A DNA stretch of 64,000 bases, taken from Sulfurimicrobium sp. Its GTDB lineage: Bacteria > Pseudomonadota > Gammaproteobacteria > Burkholderiales > Sulfuricellaceae. Positions 28,219 to 38,005 of the stretch are shown here, in pieces. A program made the translations under genes and the position numbers. The stretch's first letter is position 1. Each line of letters begins with the position of its first letter. Under the pieces are notes generated by a model. It was not told the origin of the DNA, did no database searches, and worked only from the letters and a program-made list of their open reading frames with translations. The DNA is taken from contig JAUSBJ010000048.1 of the NCBI GenBank assembly GCA_030652035.1, forward strand, positions 124,001-188,000. Reading direction: 5' to 3'.

Positions 28219-29064
28219 ATGGCCACCAACGAACGTGAATTTCACTTCACAGAACAGGATTTTGAAGCTGTCCGCAAGCTGATCTACAGCCATGCCGGCA
28301 TTTCCCTCAATCCCAGCAAGAAGGACATGGTATACAGCCGCCTGGCTCGTCGCCTGCGTGCCACCGGCATCAATACTTTCCGCGACTACCTCAAACTTCT
28401 GGAAAGCAATAATGAAGCTGAATGGCAGGCCTTTACCAATGCACTGACCACCAACCTCACCTCGTTTTTCCGCGAGAGCCACCACTTCCCCATCCTGGCC
28501 GAGCATGCACGCAAGCACAAAGGCCGCCATCCGCTCAATTTATGGTGTTCGGCCGCCTCTACCGGCGAAGAGCCCTACTCCATGGCCATGACCATGGTCG
28601 AGGCGTTCAACACCTATACCCCGCCGGTGAATATCATCGCCACCGACCTGGATACCAACGTACTGGCCAAAGCCGAGGCAGGTGTATATGCCATGGACCG
28701 GCTGGAAAAAGTGTCGCCGGACAAGATCAAGCGTTTTTTCCTGAAGGGTACCGGCCAACAGGAAGGCTATGCGCGGATACGTCCGGAACTGCGCAACATG
28801 ATCACTTTCCGCCAGATCAATCTGCTCGATAACAACTGGCCGCTCCGCCCGCCATTCGATGCCATTTTCTGCCGCAATGTCATGATCTATTTCGACAAAG
28901 CGACCCAGCACTCCATCCTGGAGAAATTCGTACCCTTGTTACGCCCGGATGGCTTGCTCTTTGCCGGTCATTCGGAAAGCTTTCATCACGCGGCGGATCT
29001 GTTCAAGCTGAACGGCAACACGGTGTATCAGGTTGCGGACAAGACACGAGCGCACCATGGCTGA
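28219..29064 (+). CDS. cheR: Chemotaxis protein methyltransferase CheR
   Basis: A 281-residue SAM-dependent methyltransferase that methylates receptor glutamates. An N-terminal helical domain (1-80) precedes the SAM-binding motif NLWCSAASTGEEPYSMAM (about 110) and IFCRNVMIYFD (about 220). It is full length, and its beta-subdomain region is expected to bind the EWEEF tail of the receptor encoded at 23238. Its 3' end overlaps cheD by eight bases. Confidence 0.96.
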   Translation: MATNEREFHFTEQDFEAVRKLIYSHAGISLNPSKKDMVYSRLARRLRATGINTFRDYLKLLESNNEAEWQAFTNALTTNLTSFFRESHHFPILAEHARKHKGRHPLNLWCSAASTGEEPYSMAMTMVEAFNTYTPPVNIIATDLDTNVLAKAEAGVYAMDRLEKVSPDKIKRFFLKGTGQQEGYARIRPELRNMITFRQINLLDNNWPLRPPFDAIFCRNVMIYFDKATQHSILEKFVPLLRPDGLLFAGHSESFHHAADLFKLNGNTVYQVADKTRAHHG

Positions 29065-29671
29065 GCATGGGTATGAGGAAATCCTCGCACCCAACCAATA
29101 CTTTGACCGCAACTTCGACATGCAGGCGGCAAAAATACTGCCGGGTGAGTATTACACCACCGGGCGCGACATGCTGCTGGTCACGGTACTGGGCTCCTGC
29201 GTGGCGGCCTGCGTACGTGACCGGGTAAGCGGCATTGGCGGCATGAACCACTTCATGCTCCCTGATAGCGGTCAGGATCAAGCCAATCCCCTGAGCACCT
29301 CGGCTCGCTACGGCACCTATGCAATGGAAATTCTCCTCAACCAACTGCTCAAAATGGGTGCCAAGCGCTCCAATCTGGAAGCCAAGGTATTCGGTGGAGG
29401 AAACGTTCTGCGCGGATTTGTCGTGGCCAATGTCGGCGAGCGCAACGCAAAATTCGTGCTCGATTTTCTGGAAATAGAAAAAATCAAGGTGGTAGCGCAG
29501 GACATGCTCGACATCTACCCACGCAAAGTATATTTCTTCCCAAAAACCGGCAAGGTGCTGGTCAAGAAGCTGCGCCGTGTCCACAATGACACGATTGTGG
29601 AACGGGAAAAGGAATACAGCACCCGTCTGCAATACTCCAAGATGGAAGGCGATGTGGAATTTTTTACGTAA
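29057..29671 (+). CDS. cheD: Chemoreceptor glutamine deamidase CheD
   Basis: A 204-residue CheD. The catalytic Cys is in TVLGSCVAACVRD and the His in GGMNHFMLP, and Thr/Ser positions follow. CheD converts receptor Gln to Glu and can modulate CheC-type phosphatases in other bacteria. No CheC is present here. I chose the ATG at 29057 rather than an upstream TTG at 29033, giving an eight-base overlap with cheR. Confidence 0.95.
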   Translation: MAEHGYEEILAPNQYFDRNFDMQAAKILPGEYYTTGRDMLLVTVLGSCVAACVRDRVSGIGGMNHFMLPDSGQDQANPLSTSARYGTYAMEILLNQLLKMGAKRSNLEAKVFGGGNVLRGFVVANVGERNAKFVLDFLEIEKIKVVAQDMLDIYPRKVYFFPKTGKVLVKKLRRVHNDTIVEREKEYSTRLQYSKMEGDVEFFT

Positions 29672-29716
29672 AATCGTTTTTTCTGATTGACGAGCACTGA
29701 AAGCAGATTATAAAAC

Positions 29717-30808
29717 ATGATTAAAATCAAAGTCCTGGTTGTTGATGATTCCGCCCTGATCCGCAACCTGTTGAAGGAAATCATCAATAGCCAGCCCGAT
29801 ATGGAAGTCGTCGGCGCCGCGCCTGACCCGCTGGTGGCGCGCGAACTGATCAAACAACTCAATCCGGATGTGCTGACCCTGGACGTGGAAATGCCCAAAA
29901 TGGATGGGCTCAACTTCCTGGAGAAGTTGATGCGACTGCGGCCAATGCCGGTAGTGATGATTTCTTCGCTTACAGAACACGGCTCGGATATTACCTTCCG
30001 GGCCCTGGAACTAGGTGCGGTGGATTTCCTGACCAAACCCAAGATGGATATCAGCCACGGCTTGCAGGAATATTCGGACGATATCGCTGACAAAATCCGT
30101 GCCGCCGCCCGGGCAAAACTTCGCAAAGCCCCAGCAGCTAACCATGGCGCGACTATAGCGCCACGCCTGAGCGCGGACGCGGTATTGCCATCGCTCGCGA
30201 ATCCGATCGCATCCACCGAGAAACTGATCATTCTTGGCGCTTCAACCGGTGGAACGGAAGCAATCAAGGAATTCCTGATCAGGCTCCCACCCGACTGTCC
30301 CGGCATCCTGATAACCCAGCATATGCCGGAGGCTTTTACGCTCTCGTTTGCCAAGCGCCTGGACACGCTGTGCAAGATTTCGGTAAAGGAAGCACAAAAC
30401 GGCGACCGCGTGCTTCCCGGCCATGCCTACATTGCACCGGGACACTCCCACCTGCTGCTGAAACGCAGTGGCGCCAATTACGTGTGTGAGCTCAACCAGG
30501 GGCCACCGGTTAATCGCCACCGGCCTTCGGTGGACGTGCTATTCCGCTCCGCAGCCAACTGTGCGGGGAAAAACGTCATTGGCGTGATTCTTACCGGCAT
30601 GGGTAAAGATGGTGCTGCAGGCATGCTGGAAATGAAACAGGCCGGGGCTTACAATTTTGCCCAGGATGAAGCTACTTGCGTGGTATTCGGCATGCCCAAG
30701 GAAGCAATCAGCATGGGGGGAGTGGATGAAGTAGCGCCACTTCCGGAGATGGCGTCCAGAGTCATGAAGTACTTGGCCAGCCTGGGCACGCGAGCATTCA
30801 GGGTATAA
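29717..30808 (+). CDS. cheB: Chemotaxis methylesterase CheB
   Basis: A 363-residue receiver plus methylesterase. The receiver (1-120) has [10 protein letters not shown] and the phospho-Asp in [14 protein letters not shown]. The catalytic domain (about 170-360) has the Ser in [10 protein letters not shown], the His in [10 protein letters not shown] and the Asp in [12 protein letters not shown]. With CheR and CheD it gives a complete adaptation module. It should be activated by phosphate from CheA. Confidence 0.97.
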   Translation: MIKIKVLVVDDSALIRNLLKEIINSQPDMEVVGAAPDPLVARELIKQLNPDVLTLDVEMPKMDGLNFLEKLMRLRPMPVVMISSLTEHGSDITFRALELGAVDFLTKPKMDISHGLQEYSDDIADKIRAAARAKLRKAPAANHGATIAPRLSADAVLPSLANPIASTEKLIILGASTGGTEAIKEFLIRLPPDCPGILITQHMPEAFTLSFAKRLDTLCKISVKEAQNGDRVLPGHAYIAPGHSHLLLKRSGANYVCELNQGPPVNRHRPSVDVLFRSAANCAGKNVIGVILTGMGKDGAAGMLEMKQAGAYNFAQDEATCVVFGMPKEAISMGGVDEVAPLPEMASRVMKYLASLGTRAFRV

Positions 30809-30834
30809 AAACATAAGTTACTAAAGGGGCAACC

Positions 30835-31149
30835 ATGACCACAATACAAATCAAAACATCGCTGGAAGACAATAAGGCGAAAATCACAATGACGGGACGT
30901 TTCGATTTCATTTCACACCGCCAGTTTCGCGAAGCCTACGATGAAATTCTACAGAACCCGGAGGCCAGGGAAATCGAAATTGACCTTGGTGGCGTGGATT
31001 ATCTCGACAGCTCCGCGTTGGGCATGCTTTTACTGTTGCGGGAAAAAATCGGCATGACCAATAAATCCATGGCCCTCACCAACTGCCGTGGCGTTGTGCA
31101 ACAGGTATTGGAAGTGGCCAATTTCAACAAGCTATTCACCATTCGCTAG
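30835..31149 (+). CDS. STAS-domain anti-sigma-factor antagonist-like protein (HsbA-like)
   Basis: A 104-residue stand-alone STAS protein. The phosphorylatable serine is expected at Ser59 in VDYLDSSALGMLLLL, the position used in SpoIIAA and HsbA. It begins 26 bases after cheB. The next gene encodes a protein with both a PP2C phosphatase and an anti-sigma-type kinase domain, so the pair forms a partner switch. In Pseudomonas, HsbA binds FlgM or a diguanylate cyclase depending on phosphorylation. Whether this STAS protein does so is inference. Confidence 0.88.
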   Translation: MTTIQIKTSLEDNKAKITMTGRFDFISHRQFREAYDEILQNPEAREIEIDLGGVDYLDSSALGMLLLLREKIGMTNKSMALTNCRGVVQQVLEVANFNKLFTIR

Positions 31150-31198
31150 ATATAGCACAGTACGCATTCAGCCGCCTCTCTGCCCTCATTACCCATTT

Positions 31199-32902
31199 AT
31201 GTCAAAAAACCTCAAAATCCTGGTCGTAGATGACACCGAGACGAATTTGTTGCTGGTAAGCAAGTTCATCAACAAGCTTGGCCACCAGACCACGCTGGCC
31301 CGCAACGGTCTGGAAGCCGTGCAAAAATTCCAGGACGAGTCACCCGACCTGATCCTGATGGACGTCATGATGCCGGAAATGGATGGTTACGAGGCAACCG
31401 CCCGAATTCGAGAATTGTCCCCACATAAATGGGTGCCGATCATGTTTCTTTCCGCCAAATCCCAGGACGTGGATCATGTCAGGGGCCTCCAGGTTGGTGG
31501 TGACGATTACATCACCAAGCCGGTCAATCTGGTGATTCTTGAAGCCCGGATCAAGGCGGTGACCCGCATTGCCGAAATGCAGGGCAAAATCGTGGAAAAT
31601 AACGAACAACTGGAACGCTACCGGGATAACAACGAACGAGAACTACAACTGGCCAAGCACCTGATCGAGAAAATCACCCGGTTAGACAAATACAATCTTA
31701 GCTCAATCCGCCTCTGGAACAAGCCGGCGCAACATTTCAGCGGCGACATTTTTCTTGTAGCCCTTACGCCAGCGGATGAAATTCATTTTCTCCTCGCCGA
31801 TGGAACCGGCCATGGCCTCTCCGCCGCCCTGAACGTGATCCCTCTAGTGGAAGTTTTTTACAGTATGACCGCCAAGGGTTTTGCCATTTCATCCATCGTC
31901 CATGAACTCAATCGCAAGATCAAGCAGTTGATGCCGACCGAACGCTTTGTCGCAACCACCCTGGTCTCGCTCAACTTAAACGAAAGGATTCTGCAAATCT
32001 GGAATGGCGGCAATCCACCCGCCTTGTTTGTGGATGAAGCAGGAAAGGTTCAGCAGCGATGGAAGTCCACCCACCCGGCCTTGGGGATTTTAGATGATAG
32101 CGAATTCGATGCCACTACCGAAGCCTTTCACTGGAATGAGCCAGGGCAGCTGTATATGTTCTCTGACGGGCTACTTGAAGCAGAAAACGCCAAAAGAGAA
32201 GAATTTGGCCTGACCCGTCTCGAACAGGCTCTTGCCTCCGCCCCAATGGAACAACGTTTCTCACATCTGATTCAGGCCATTGACCTCCATATGGAAGGAA
32301 TTGCCGCCCATGATGATGTTTCGCTCGCCGCCCTGTTCTGCCCTGTCAACGCTTCTGACGATTCCTCTCCAGCCGTAAGCCCAGTGCAGACCGCTGGCAA
32401 GTCGGACATATGTCCTTGCCGCTGGAAAGTGGGCGTGCGGCTCACCGCCGAAGAACTGAAGAAAATCGACGTAGTGCCTATGATGCTGGGATGGATGGAT
32501 CAACTGCATCTTCATCCCAGCCATCGTGGTCAAGTATTCCTGATTTTTACCGAGTTGTTTAATAATGCTCTGGACCATGGCATCCTGAATCTGGATTCGG
32601 CGCTGAAATTTACGGAAGATGGCTTTGAGTTGTATTTCGAAACACGACGTCAACGTCTTGCCAACCTGCAGCAGGGTATGCTGAACATCGATGTGGAGCG
32701 CCTGCGCCAGAAAAATCATGAATTATTAAGAATTCACATCAAGGATAGCGGAAAAGGTTATGATTACAAAGGATTGTCTTTGGTCGATAGCAGCAAACCA
32801 CGTCCATATGGACGTGGTTTAGCCCTGGTACAAAACCTTTGCTCACAAATCGAACATGCCGGCAATGGCAGCGAGATTACCGTTTATTACGAACTGAATT
32901 GA
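31199..32902 (+). CDS. REC-PP2C-HATPase response regulator, partner-switch controller (HsbR-like)
   Basis: A 567-residue three-domain protein. The receiver (1-125) has VVDDTETN, the phospho-Asp in LILMDVMMPEMDG and Lys in DYITKPV. A SpoIIE-type PP2C phosphatase (about 170-380) keeps the metal Asp residues in LADGTGHG, FSDGLLEA and HDDVSLAAL. A C-terminal GHKL kinase-like domain (about 410-565) has FTELFNNALDHGI, KDSGKGYD and YGRGLALV. So one protein can both dephosphorylate and phosphorylate the adjacent STAS protein, under control of its receiver. This is the architecture of Pseudomonas HsbR and Shewanella CrsR. I chose the ATG at 31199, where the receiver begins. Confidence 0.88.
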   Translation: MSKNLKILVVDDTETNLLLVSKFINKLGHQTTLARNGLEAVQKFQDESPDLILMDVMMPEMDGYEATARIRELSPHKWVPIMFLSAKSQDVDHVRGLQVGGDDYITKPVNLVILEARIKAVTRIAEMQGKIVENNEQLERYRDNNERELQLAKHLIEKITRLDKYNLSSIRLWNKPAQHFSGDIFLVALTPADEIHFLLADGTGHGLSAALNVIPLVEVFYSMTAKGFAISSIVHELNRKIKQLMPTERFVATTLVSLNLNERILQIWNGGNPPALFVDEAGKVQQRWKSTHPALGILDDSEFDATTEAFHWNEPGQLYMFSDGLLEAENAKREEFGLTRLEQALASAPMEQRFSHLIQAIDLHMEGIAAHDDVSLAALFCPVNASDDSSPAVSPVQTAGKSDICPCRWKVGVRLTAEELKKIDVVPMMLGWMDQLHLHPSHRGQVFLIFTELFNNALDHGILNLDSALKFTEDGFELYFETRRQRLANLQQGMLNIDVERLRQKNHELLRIHIKDSGKGYDYKGLSLVDSSKPRPYGRGLALVQNLCSQIEHAGNGSEITVYYELN

Positions 32903-32909
32903 GCCAGGC

Positions 32910-34688
32910 ATGCACATCCCCGGATATTCGGTGAACTGGGGCATCAAGGGCAGGGTTCTCTTTCTTGCGCTGGTGCCAGCACTGATTATTGCCGCCGGCC
33001 TGACCATTTACGATATCACTACCCGCCTGCGCGACATCGAACAGGCACTGCATGAACGCGGGTTCGCGATCGTGCGTCAGCTTTCCCCTGCCAGCGAGTT
33101 TGGCGTTTTTTCAGGGAACTACGACTTACTCACCCGCCTGACCCTGAGCACACTACAGGAAGCCGATGTGACCGCAGTAGCCATTACCAACGCGGACGGC
33201 GGCATTCTGGCGACAAGCGGACACTATCTTGCCTCCCCTGCTCTTGGAAGAGACAGCCCCGCCAAGCCTGGCGTCATCGAGCAGGCTGATGCGCTGATAT
33301 TTTCCGCGCCCATTTTTCAAAGCCAGACCGAAGTGGAACGCTATCTGGACACCAGCCCACAAACCTCAGAGCCTAAAGATGAGGCCAGGGTACTGGGGCA
33401 TGTCATTGTTGAAATTTCTCGTCAACCCAGCATTGCCAGAAAGAACCAGCTTATTCTCAACAGCCTCTTGATCACCCTGACCGGACTGGCATTAGCCGCG
33501 CTACTGGCGCTTCGCATGGCACGCCAGGTAAGCGGACCGATTTTGACGCTGGCGGGAGCCGTTGCCAGAATCGGCAAGGGCGATCTGGCCACCCGTATCC
33601 AAACAAAGGCAAGCGGGGAGATCGCCATTCTCGAACGCGGCGTCAATAATATGTCCATCGCGCTCAAAGCGGTGCAGGATGCCCAAGAAGAAAGACGGGC
33701 CATCCTCGCCACCGTACTGGACAGCCTGGATGCCCTGGTTTACGTTGCCGACATGCAAAATCATGAAATCCTGTTCCTGAACAAGTTTGCCCAGGAGTCC
33801 TTCGGCAACGTGACAGGGAAAATCTGCTGGCAGGCGCTCCAATCGAACCAGAGCGGCCCTTGCGCCTTCTGCACCAACGCCAAGTTGCTCAAGCAAGACG
33901 GCACCCCCGGCGAACCTGTCATCTGGGAATTCCAGAACACCATCAACCAGCACTGGTATCTGATCCAGGACAGCGCGATCAAATGGGTCGATGGTCGCAT
34001 CGTACGGCTGGAAATTGCCACGGACATCACTGAAAGCAAGAAGAATGAAAGACGGCTTCGCCAGCTAGAGCAGGAAATCATGGAAATCAGCGAGCGGGAG
34101 AGAGAGCATATCGGTCATGAACTGCATGACGGCCTTGGCCAGCAATTGACCGGCATCGCTTTTCTGAGCAAGGCGCTAGCACAGAAACTCATCACCAAAA
34201 ATCTGAAAGAGGCCGCTGATGGCACCCAGATTGTCACCCTGATCAACCAGGCCATCTCCGAAACCCGGCAACTGGCTCGCGGCCTTCAGCCAGTCGAAAT
34301 TGAGGAACATGGGCTCATGTCTGCGCTGGAGGAACTCGCCGGCAACATTGAGAAAATGTATTCCATAAGCTGCAAACTTACCTCAAACAATCCGGTTGCC
34401 TTGAGGGACAGTGCGGCCGCAAACCATCTCTACCGAATCGCGCAGGAAGCAATCAGCAACGCGATCAAGCATGGCCATGCCAAACATATTTCAATAGAGC
34501 TATCCGCGCCTCAGGGTAAAATACGGCTCACCATTCGTGATGATGGCTCGGGATTCCAAACCGATCTGAACACGACTGATAACGGCATGGGGCTACAGAT
34601 CATGCGCTATCGTGCCAACATGATCGGCGCCAAGATCGATATTGAAAGCAAGCCCGGAAATGGGACACGAATCACGGCATCACTCTAA
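32910..34688 (+). CDS. Membrane sensor histidine kinase, BarA-like sensor with NarX-type (HisKA_3) kinase core
   Basis: A 592-residue kinase. TM1 (about 13-32) and TM2 (about 185-205) flank a periplasmic domain resembling the BarA sensor (RGFAIVRQLSPASEFGVFSGN). A HAMP domain follows, then a PAS domain (about 270-380) with a Cys pair in GPCAFCTNAKL. The core has the phospho-His in REREHIGHELHDGLGQQLTG and the ATPase motifs NAIKHGHAKHI and RDDGSGF, as in NarX/UhpB kinases. It lies eight bases after the partner-switch gene and eleven before a LuxR-type regulator, its likely partner. The signal is unknown. Confidence 0.9.
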   Translation: MHIPGYSVNWGIKGRVLFLALVPALIIAAGLTIYDITTRLRDIEQALHERGFAIVRQLSPASEFGVFSGNYDLLTRLTLSTLQEADVTAVAITNADGGILATSGHYLASPALGRDSPAKPGVIEQADALIFSAPIFQSQTEVERYLDTSPQTSEPKDEARVLGHVIVEISRQPSIARKNQLILNSLLITLTGLALAALLALRMARQVSGPILTLAGAVARIGKGDLATRIQTKASGEIAILERGVNNMSIALKAVQDAQEERRAILATVLDSLDALVYVADMQNHEILFLNKFAQESFGNVTGKICWQALQSNQSGPCAFCTNAKLLKQDGTPGEPVIWEFQNTINQHWYLIQDSAIKWVDGRIVRLEIATDITESKKNERRLRQLEQEIMEISEREREHIGHELHDGLGQQLTGIAFLSKALAQKLITKNLKEAADGTQIVTLINQAISETRQLARGLQPVEIEEHGLMSALEELAGNIEKMYSISCKLTSNNPVALRDSAAANHLYRIAQEAISNAIKHGHAKHISIELSAPQGKIRLTIRDDGSGFQTDLNTTDNGMGLQIMRYRANMIGAKIDIESKPGNGTRITASL

Positions 34689-34698
34689 AGGAAACAGC

Positions 34699-35373
34699 AT
34701 GCAGCAAAGATCGCCCGTCAAGCGCAGAGTCGCCATCGTCGACGACCACCCGATTGTGCGACAGGGAATTTCCCAGTTGATCGACCAGGAAGATGATCTG
34801 GTTACCTGCTGCCAGGCCAGCGGTGCACAGGAAGCGATCGATTTAATGGCCCGATGTGTACCGGATATCCTGCTGGTTGATATTTCGCTGGATGGCATTT
34901 CCGGCATAGAGCTGATCAAAATGCTCAGACAGCACAAGATCAAGGTGCCGGTATTGATTATTTCCATGCACGATGAATCGCTTTATGCCGAACGCGCACT
35001 GCGTTCCGGTGCAAAAGGCTATGTCATGAAGCAGGAAGCCACGGAAAAGGTCCTGACCGCGATACGGCAAGTACTGCGCGGCGAAATCTATCTTAGTGAA
35101 CGCTTGCAGGGAAAAATCCTGCAACGGGTCATCAATGGCGAGGAAGGCGGACTTTCTGCAATTGATTTACTGAGTGACCGTGAACTGGAGGTTTTTCGTC
35201 TCATTGGGCATGGCTACTCCACCAGCGACATTGGCCGCGAACTGAAACGCAGTGTTAAAACGGTGGAAACTCACCGGGCACACCTAAAAGACAAGCTGGG
35301 TCTCAAAAATGCCGCCGAACTGACTCACTTCGCTGTGCAGTGGATCGAGCAAGAAAAATCCAATTCGAATTAG
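34699..35373 (+). CDS. NarL/FixJ-family response regulator
   Basis: A 224-residue DNA-binding regulator. The receiver has AIVDDHPIVRQG and the phospho-Asp in ILLVDISLDGISG. The C-terminal LuxR-type helix-turn-helix reads LLSDRELEVFRLIGHGYSTSDIG and RSVKTVETHRAHLKDKLGL. I chose the ATG at 34699, with AAAGGA seven bases upstream, over an upstream frame inside the kinase gene. It should receive phosphate from the adjacent kinase and control transcription; targets are unknown. Confidence 0.93.
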   Translation: MQQRSPVKRRVAIVDDHPIVRQGISQLIDQEDDLVTCCQASGAQEAIDLMARCVPDILLVDISLDGISGIELIKMLRQHKIKVPVLIISMHDESLYAERALRSGAKGYVMKQEATEKVLTAIRQVLRGEIYLSERLQGKILQRVINGEEGGLSAIDLLSDRELEVFRLIGHGYSTSDIGRELKRSVKTVETHRAHLKDKLGLKNAAELTHFAVQWIEQEKSNSN

Positions 35374-35609
35374 CCCCCAAATAGTCAAGCAAGAGGCATA
35401 CGGAATGTGATTAATCCTCACCCGTTGGCTGAACGCACAGCACATAGAATTCCCCGATCATCCGCACATGCGCCTTGGTTTGATTGCTGCTTTCTGCATG
35501 AACCCACTCCTGCAATATCAGGGAAACCCCTAGCCTAAAACGCGCTTCACCCCGATTCTCAATCGACCTGGCATAGCCGTATCATAGTGAACCCTACTAT
35601 TGGTCAGCC

Positions 35610-37040
35610 ATGATGTTCAGGAAGATCGCACAATTATTGGGACTCGATTCGTCAACTGATCAGCATTTCCGGTTGAGTTTGTCTGCTGCCGGAGGCATAG
35701 CATCCGAACAGGAGGGCGACATCATGACCCTTCCTACCGTTAGCAAAATCCCCGATGCAGCACAGAAAACGGCACCGCGGACAAATTCCCGCGAAAAACT
35801 GGATCATTTGGGATTCGTCCGCCGGGAACCGATCCTCTCTCGCGACAGCCAGGAAATTATCGGATATGAGCTGATGCTCAACCACTCCAGCGAGCTTCTG
35901 GGCGGCAAAGCCAGCCCCATGCTGAACCGTATGCATGACGAATTGCTGTTGAAAAGCATTCTTGCACTGGAGATATCACAACGGATTGGCGATGACCTCG
36001 TTTTCATCCACATCTCTCCCGCCACGCTTGAGCATGCCTTGATATTGCAGCTTACCGGCCACAACGTGGTTCTGGCATTCCGTCCCGAAGCGGAAAATGC
36101 CGACAGGCAGATTGCACGCTGCCGTGAACTGAAAACCTATGGGTTCCGTTTTTCCCTGGATAATTTCACCTACTCACCCGGGCTTTACCCATTGCTCGGC
36201 ATAGTGGATTTTATTCGCTTCGACATCCCTCCCCAAAACCAGGCCGACCTCGGGCCACAACTGGAAGCGATTCCGCGCCTGAGTGAAAAAACACTGATCG
36301 CAAAAAACGTGTACACCGAGGAATCACTAAAAAACGCCACCCGGCTTTCGTTCCACCATTATCAGGGAAACCGCCTGGAACACCCTACTCAGGATACGGA
36401 ACCGCTGATCAGCCGCGACCGGGCAGAAATCATCGTGCTCATGAACATGCTTGCAAATCGCGCAGAAACCACCGAGATCGAGGATGTCCTGCAGCAGGAT
36501 AGCGCCCTCGCCCTCCGCATCCTGCGCCACATCAACTCACCCGCCAATGGTTTGGAGCAGGAAGTGCATTCCTTTTCAGAGGCGCTGGCCAGGTTTGGAT
36601 ATGACACCCTGCATCGCTGGCTGAGCCTGCTGCTGTTCTGCCAGGAGGCATCCCCATGCCATCTTGAGCGCTCCTTGCAGGAAAACGCCCTGCTTCGAGG
36701 TCGCCTGACCGAATTGTTCGGTCAGCGCAAGCTGCCGGTAGAGGACAGGGCTGGTTTATTTGTCTCCGGTATTTTTTCATGCCTGGACACCCTGTTCGGA
36801 ATGCCACTGGACAAGGCGCTCAGCCATTTCTCCTTGAGCCCCTCCATGGGGCAGGCGTTATTGCGTCGCGACGGTCCCTACGCACTGTTCCTCAAACTCG
36901 CCATTGCCTGCGTAGACCATGACCAGCCGAGTATTGAGCACCACGCCAAAATGACAGGCATCAGCATCGAACAAGTCAACACGATCTATGTCAAGGCACT
37001 GGTTTGGACGCACGAACTGCAGCAGAAGGCAGGTCACTAG
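35610..37040 (+). CDS. Degenerate EAL plus HDOD domain signalling protein
   Basis: A 476-residue protein of the YuxH-like EAL-HDOD class. An N-terminal tail of about 60 residues precedes an EAL-like domain (about 65-270). Where an active phosphodiesterase has EAL, this one reads GYELMLNH, and other metal ligands are missing, so it probably does not cleave cyclic-di-GMP. An HDOD domain (about 280-440) follows, with QQDSALALRILRHINSP. Such proteins act as scaffolds or sensors. It ends the plus-strand signalling cluster, 236 bases after the LuxR-type gene, and converges with nlpD (stops overlap by four bases). Confidence 0.85.
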   Translation: MMFRKIAQLLGLDSSTDQHFRLSLSAAGGIASEQEGDIMTLPTVSKIPDAAQKTAPRTNSREKLDHLGFVRREPILSRDSQEIIGYELMLNHSSELLGGKASPMLNRMHDELLLKSILALEISQRIGDDLVFIHISPATLEHALILQLTGHNVVLAFRPEAENADRQIARCRELKTYGFRFSLDNFTYSPGLYPLLGIVDFIRFDIPPQNQADLGPQLEAIPRLSEKTLIAKNVYTEESLKNATRLSFHHYQGNRLEHPTQDTEPLISRDRAEIIVLMNMLANRAETTEIEDVLQQDSALALRILRHINSPANGLEQEVHSFSEALARFGYDTLHRWLSLLLFCQEASPCHLERSLQENALLRGRLTELFGQRKLPVEDRAGLFVSGIFSCLDTLFGMPLDKALSHFSLSPSMGQALLRRDGPYALFLKLAIACVDHDQPSIEHHAKMTGISIEQVNTIYVKALVWTHELQQKAGH

Positions 37041-38005
37041 CTTTCTGGAAGATATTTGAGTGGATCAACCGGTTTGCCCATACGCCGGATCTCGAAATGC
37101 AGCTTAACTTGATCCGCATCGCTGTCACCCATCTCGGCAATACGCTGCCCCTTCACTACGGCCTGCCCTTCTCTTACCAGAATCAGGCTATTGTGCGCAT
37201 AGGCACTGAGGTAGGTCTTGTTGTGCTTGATGATCACCAGCTTGCCGTAACCGCGCAGGCCACTGCCGCTATATACCACCTTACCCGGAGCCGAAGCCAG
37301 CACAGGCTGGCCTGCCTTGCCGGAGATATCCAGCCCCTTGAGGCTAGCGCTTTCATTAAAGGACGCGACGATCTTGCCTTTTGAAGGCCAGGCCCAATCC
37401 AGATTCTCGTCATCTTCCCCGGCAGCAGGTTTACTCCCCTCGCTGCTTGGCTGCGCCGGCCTGGCTTCGCTTGGCTTGATTTTTTCCTCTACAGGAGGCG
37501 ACTTTGCAGCGACAAGCTCCGGCCTGGATGGCGTGGCTGCCGGGGGCGCAGTCTCGGCCTCTAGGGAATAAGGGATCTTCACTGCCTTGGGCCGGGTCTT
37601 GATCACTCCGTCTTTAGTGTCCGCAACTATAGTCACGGGCTTCAAGGCAGTGGTCACCGCACCGCCTTCCTGCTGAACCGGGGCAAGGGCTAGTGTTTGT
37701 GGCTGCACGTTGAGGCGCAACTGCTGGCCAATCCGGATCACGTAGGGCGATGAAATACCATTCAGCTCGGCCAGTTCCTTGTAGTCATAGCCATATTCGA
37801 GCGCAATGGCGTAGAGCGTATCGCCCTTCTGCACGGTATGCGTCTGTGGCCGCCAGTCCCCTTCCCGGCCGATTGCCGCGGATCTGGTAGCGCTGCCCTT
37901 GCCTGTCTGGGCCCGGTCCTGAACCGGGGCATAGTGGGGCGTGGAGCCGCAGCCGTTCAACACCAGCAGCAGGCCTGTCAGCAAGAGGGCCAGCCGGTGC
38001 ATCAC
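37037..38005 (-). CDS. nlpD: NlpD-type lipoprotein, LysM plus degenerate LytM amidase activator
   Basis: A 322-residue lipoprotein. The signal peptide ends in the lipobox LNGC, giving a lipidated Cys near residue 19. A LysM domain (about 56-100) has [27 protein letters not shown] low-complexity linker precedes an M23/LytM domain (about 210-320). The domain lacks the first zinc ligand (GLDISG where active enzymes have His) and reads SAYAHN, as in E. coli NlpD. It is therefore an activator of an AmiC-type amidase rather than a hydrolase. It overlaps pcm by four bases. Confidence 0.92.
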   Translation of the reverse strand: MMHRLALLLTGLLLVLNGCGSTPHYAPVQDRAQTGKGSATRSAAIGREGDWRPQTHTVQKGDTLYAIALEYGYDYKELAELNGISSPYVIRIGQQLRLNVQPQTLALAPVQQEGGAVTTALKPVTIVADTKDGVIKTRPKAVKIPYSLEAETAPPAATPSRPELVAAKSPPVEEKIKPSEARPAQPSSEGSKPAAGEDDENLDWAWPSKGKIVASFNESASLKGLDISGKAGQPVLASAPGKVVYSGSGLRGYGKLVIIKHNKTYLSAYAHNSLILVREGQAVVKGQRIAEMGDSDADQVKLHFEIRRMGKPVDPLKYLPES

